Assembly: GCF_000150275.1 (NCBI RefSeq)
Contig: NW_002060946.1
Location: 7,850,011 to 7,914,010, forward strand
DNA: 64,000 nucleotides
From: Trichoplax adhaerens
Lineage: Eukaryota > Placozoa > Uniplacotomia > Trichoplacea > Trichoplacidae
Direction: 5' to 3'
The first letter of the stretch is position 1. The number at the start of each line of letters is the position of its first letter. The position numbers and the translations under genes were made by a program. The notes under the pieces were generated by a model. It saw only the letters and a list, made by a program, of their open reading frames with translations. It had not been told where the DNA came from and made no database searches. Below are positions 63,767-64,000 of this stretch, in pieces.

Positions 63767-64000
63767 AGAAAACGATGCCATGGTGGCCATTTGCACTGTA
63801 GATTATGTTACAGCATGCATATTAATAGTTTAGGTGTAAAGGAAACACTCGAACAGATTGATATATTGTATGAATTCTCTGCATGATAGCCGAGTAGTAT
63901 TGGATGTGTAGTTTGTTACTGCATATCAGCCAACTCACTCTGACTAAGAACGCTTCCTTAGCGATAGACAGAGAAGATATTATTTATAGCTGCTTTTATA
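63767..64000. other. Right-edge sequence, probable intron
   Basis: Presumably intron of the gene starting at 63215; no exon was found before the window ends. Confidence 0.4.

Overview
This is a window of nuclear DNA from a simple animal. The sequence is AT-rich, its genes are split by short GT-AG introns (about 80-950 bp), and it carries metazoan-type genes: a CARD/NB-ARC apoptosome protein, a vitamin K-dependent carboxylase, COG8, PSMD9 and rhodopsin-like receptors. Intronless receptor genes spread among compact multi-exon housekeeping genes fit a placozoan such as Trichoplax or Hoilungia. That assignment is an inference from gene content and structure; no search was run.

Layout. 1-15.9 kb is mostly gene-poor DNA with one intronless GPCR (4964-5935) and one copy of a ~630-bp dispersed element (2569-3196). 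A second GPCR that looks like a paralogue of the first lies at 15916-17025. PSMD9 (seven exons, minus strand) occupies 19173-20927. Its start codon sits 33 bp from a palindromic GTAC-type repeat, followed by a satellite array of alternating ~276/268-bp units (21193-22720). From 23728 to 32739 (minus strand) I could join 19 exons, all in phase, into one 1446-residue CARD-NB-ARC-propeller protein of the Apaf-1 type. Between 33.8 and 35.0 kb lie two head-to-head copies of the dispersed element; one carries an inverted 153-bp internal segment. A very divergent GPCR follows (36737-37783), then a 4-kb desert.

The right half holds a gamma-glutamyl carboxylase gene (six exons, 41928-46160, plus strand), convergent with an SDR9C-type dehydrogenase (46451-48154, minus strand). 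Next come an 80-bp minisatellite that keeps perfect register, an imperfect foldback repeat, and the 13-exon COG8 gene (50751-54320, plus strand). A fourth intronless GPCR is at 59513-60589. The first visible exon of an unidentified gene (63215-63527) runs off the right edge.

The genes do not form a pathway; this is ordinary animal gene order. The most notable material is the Apaf-1-like gene with strongly diverged propellers, the element with a flipped segment and target-site duplications, the higher-order satellite, and the receptor that has lost most class A signature residues. Exon borders come from splice consensus, phase continuity and family alignment from memory, without transcript support.
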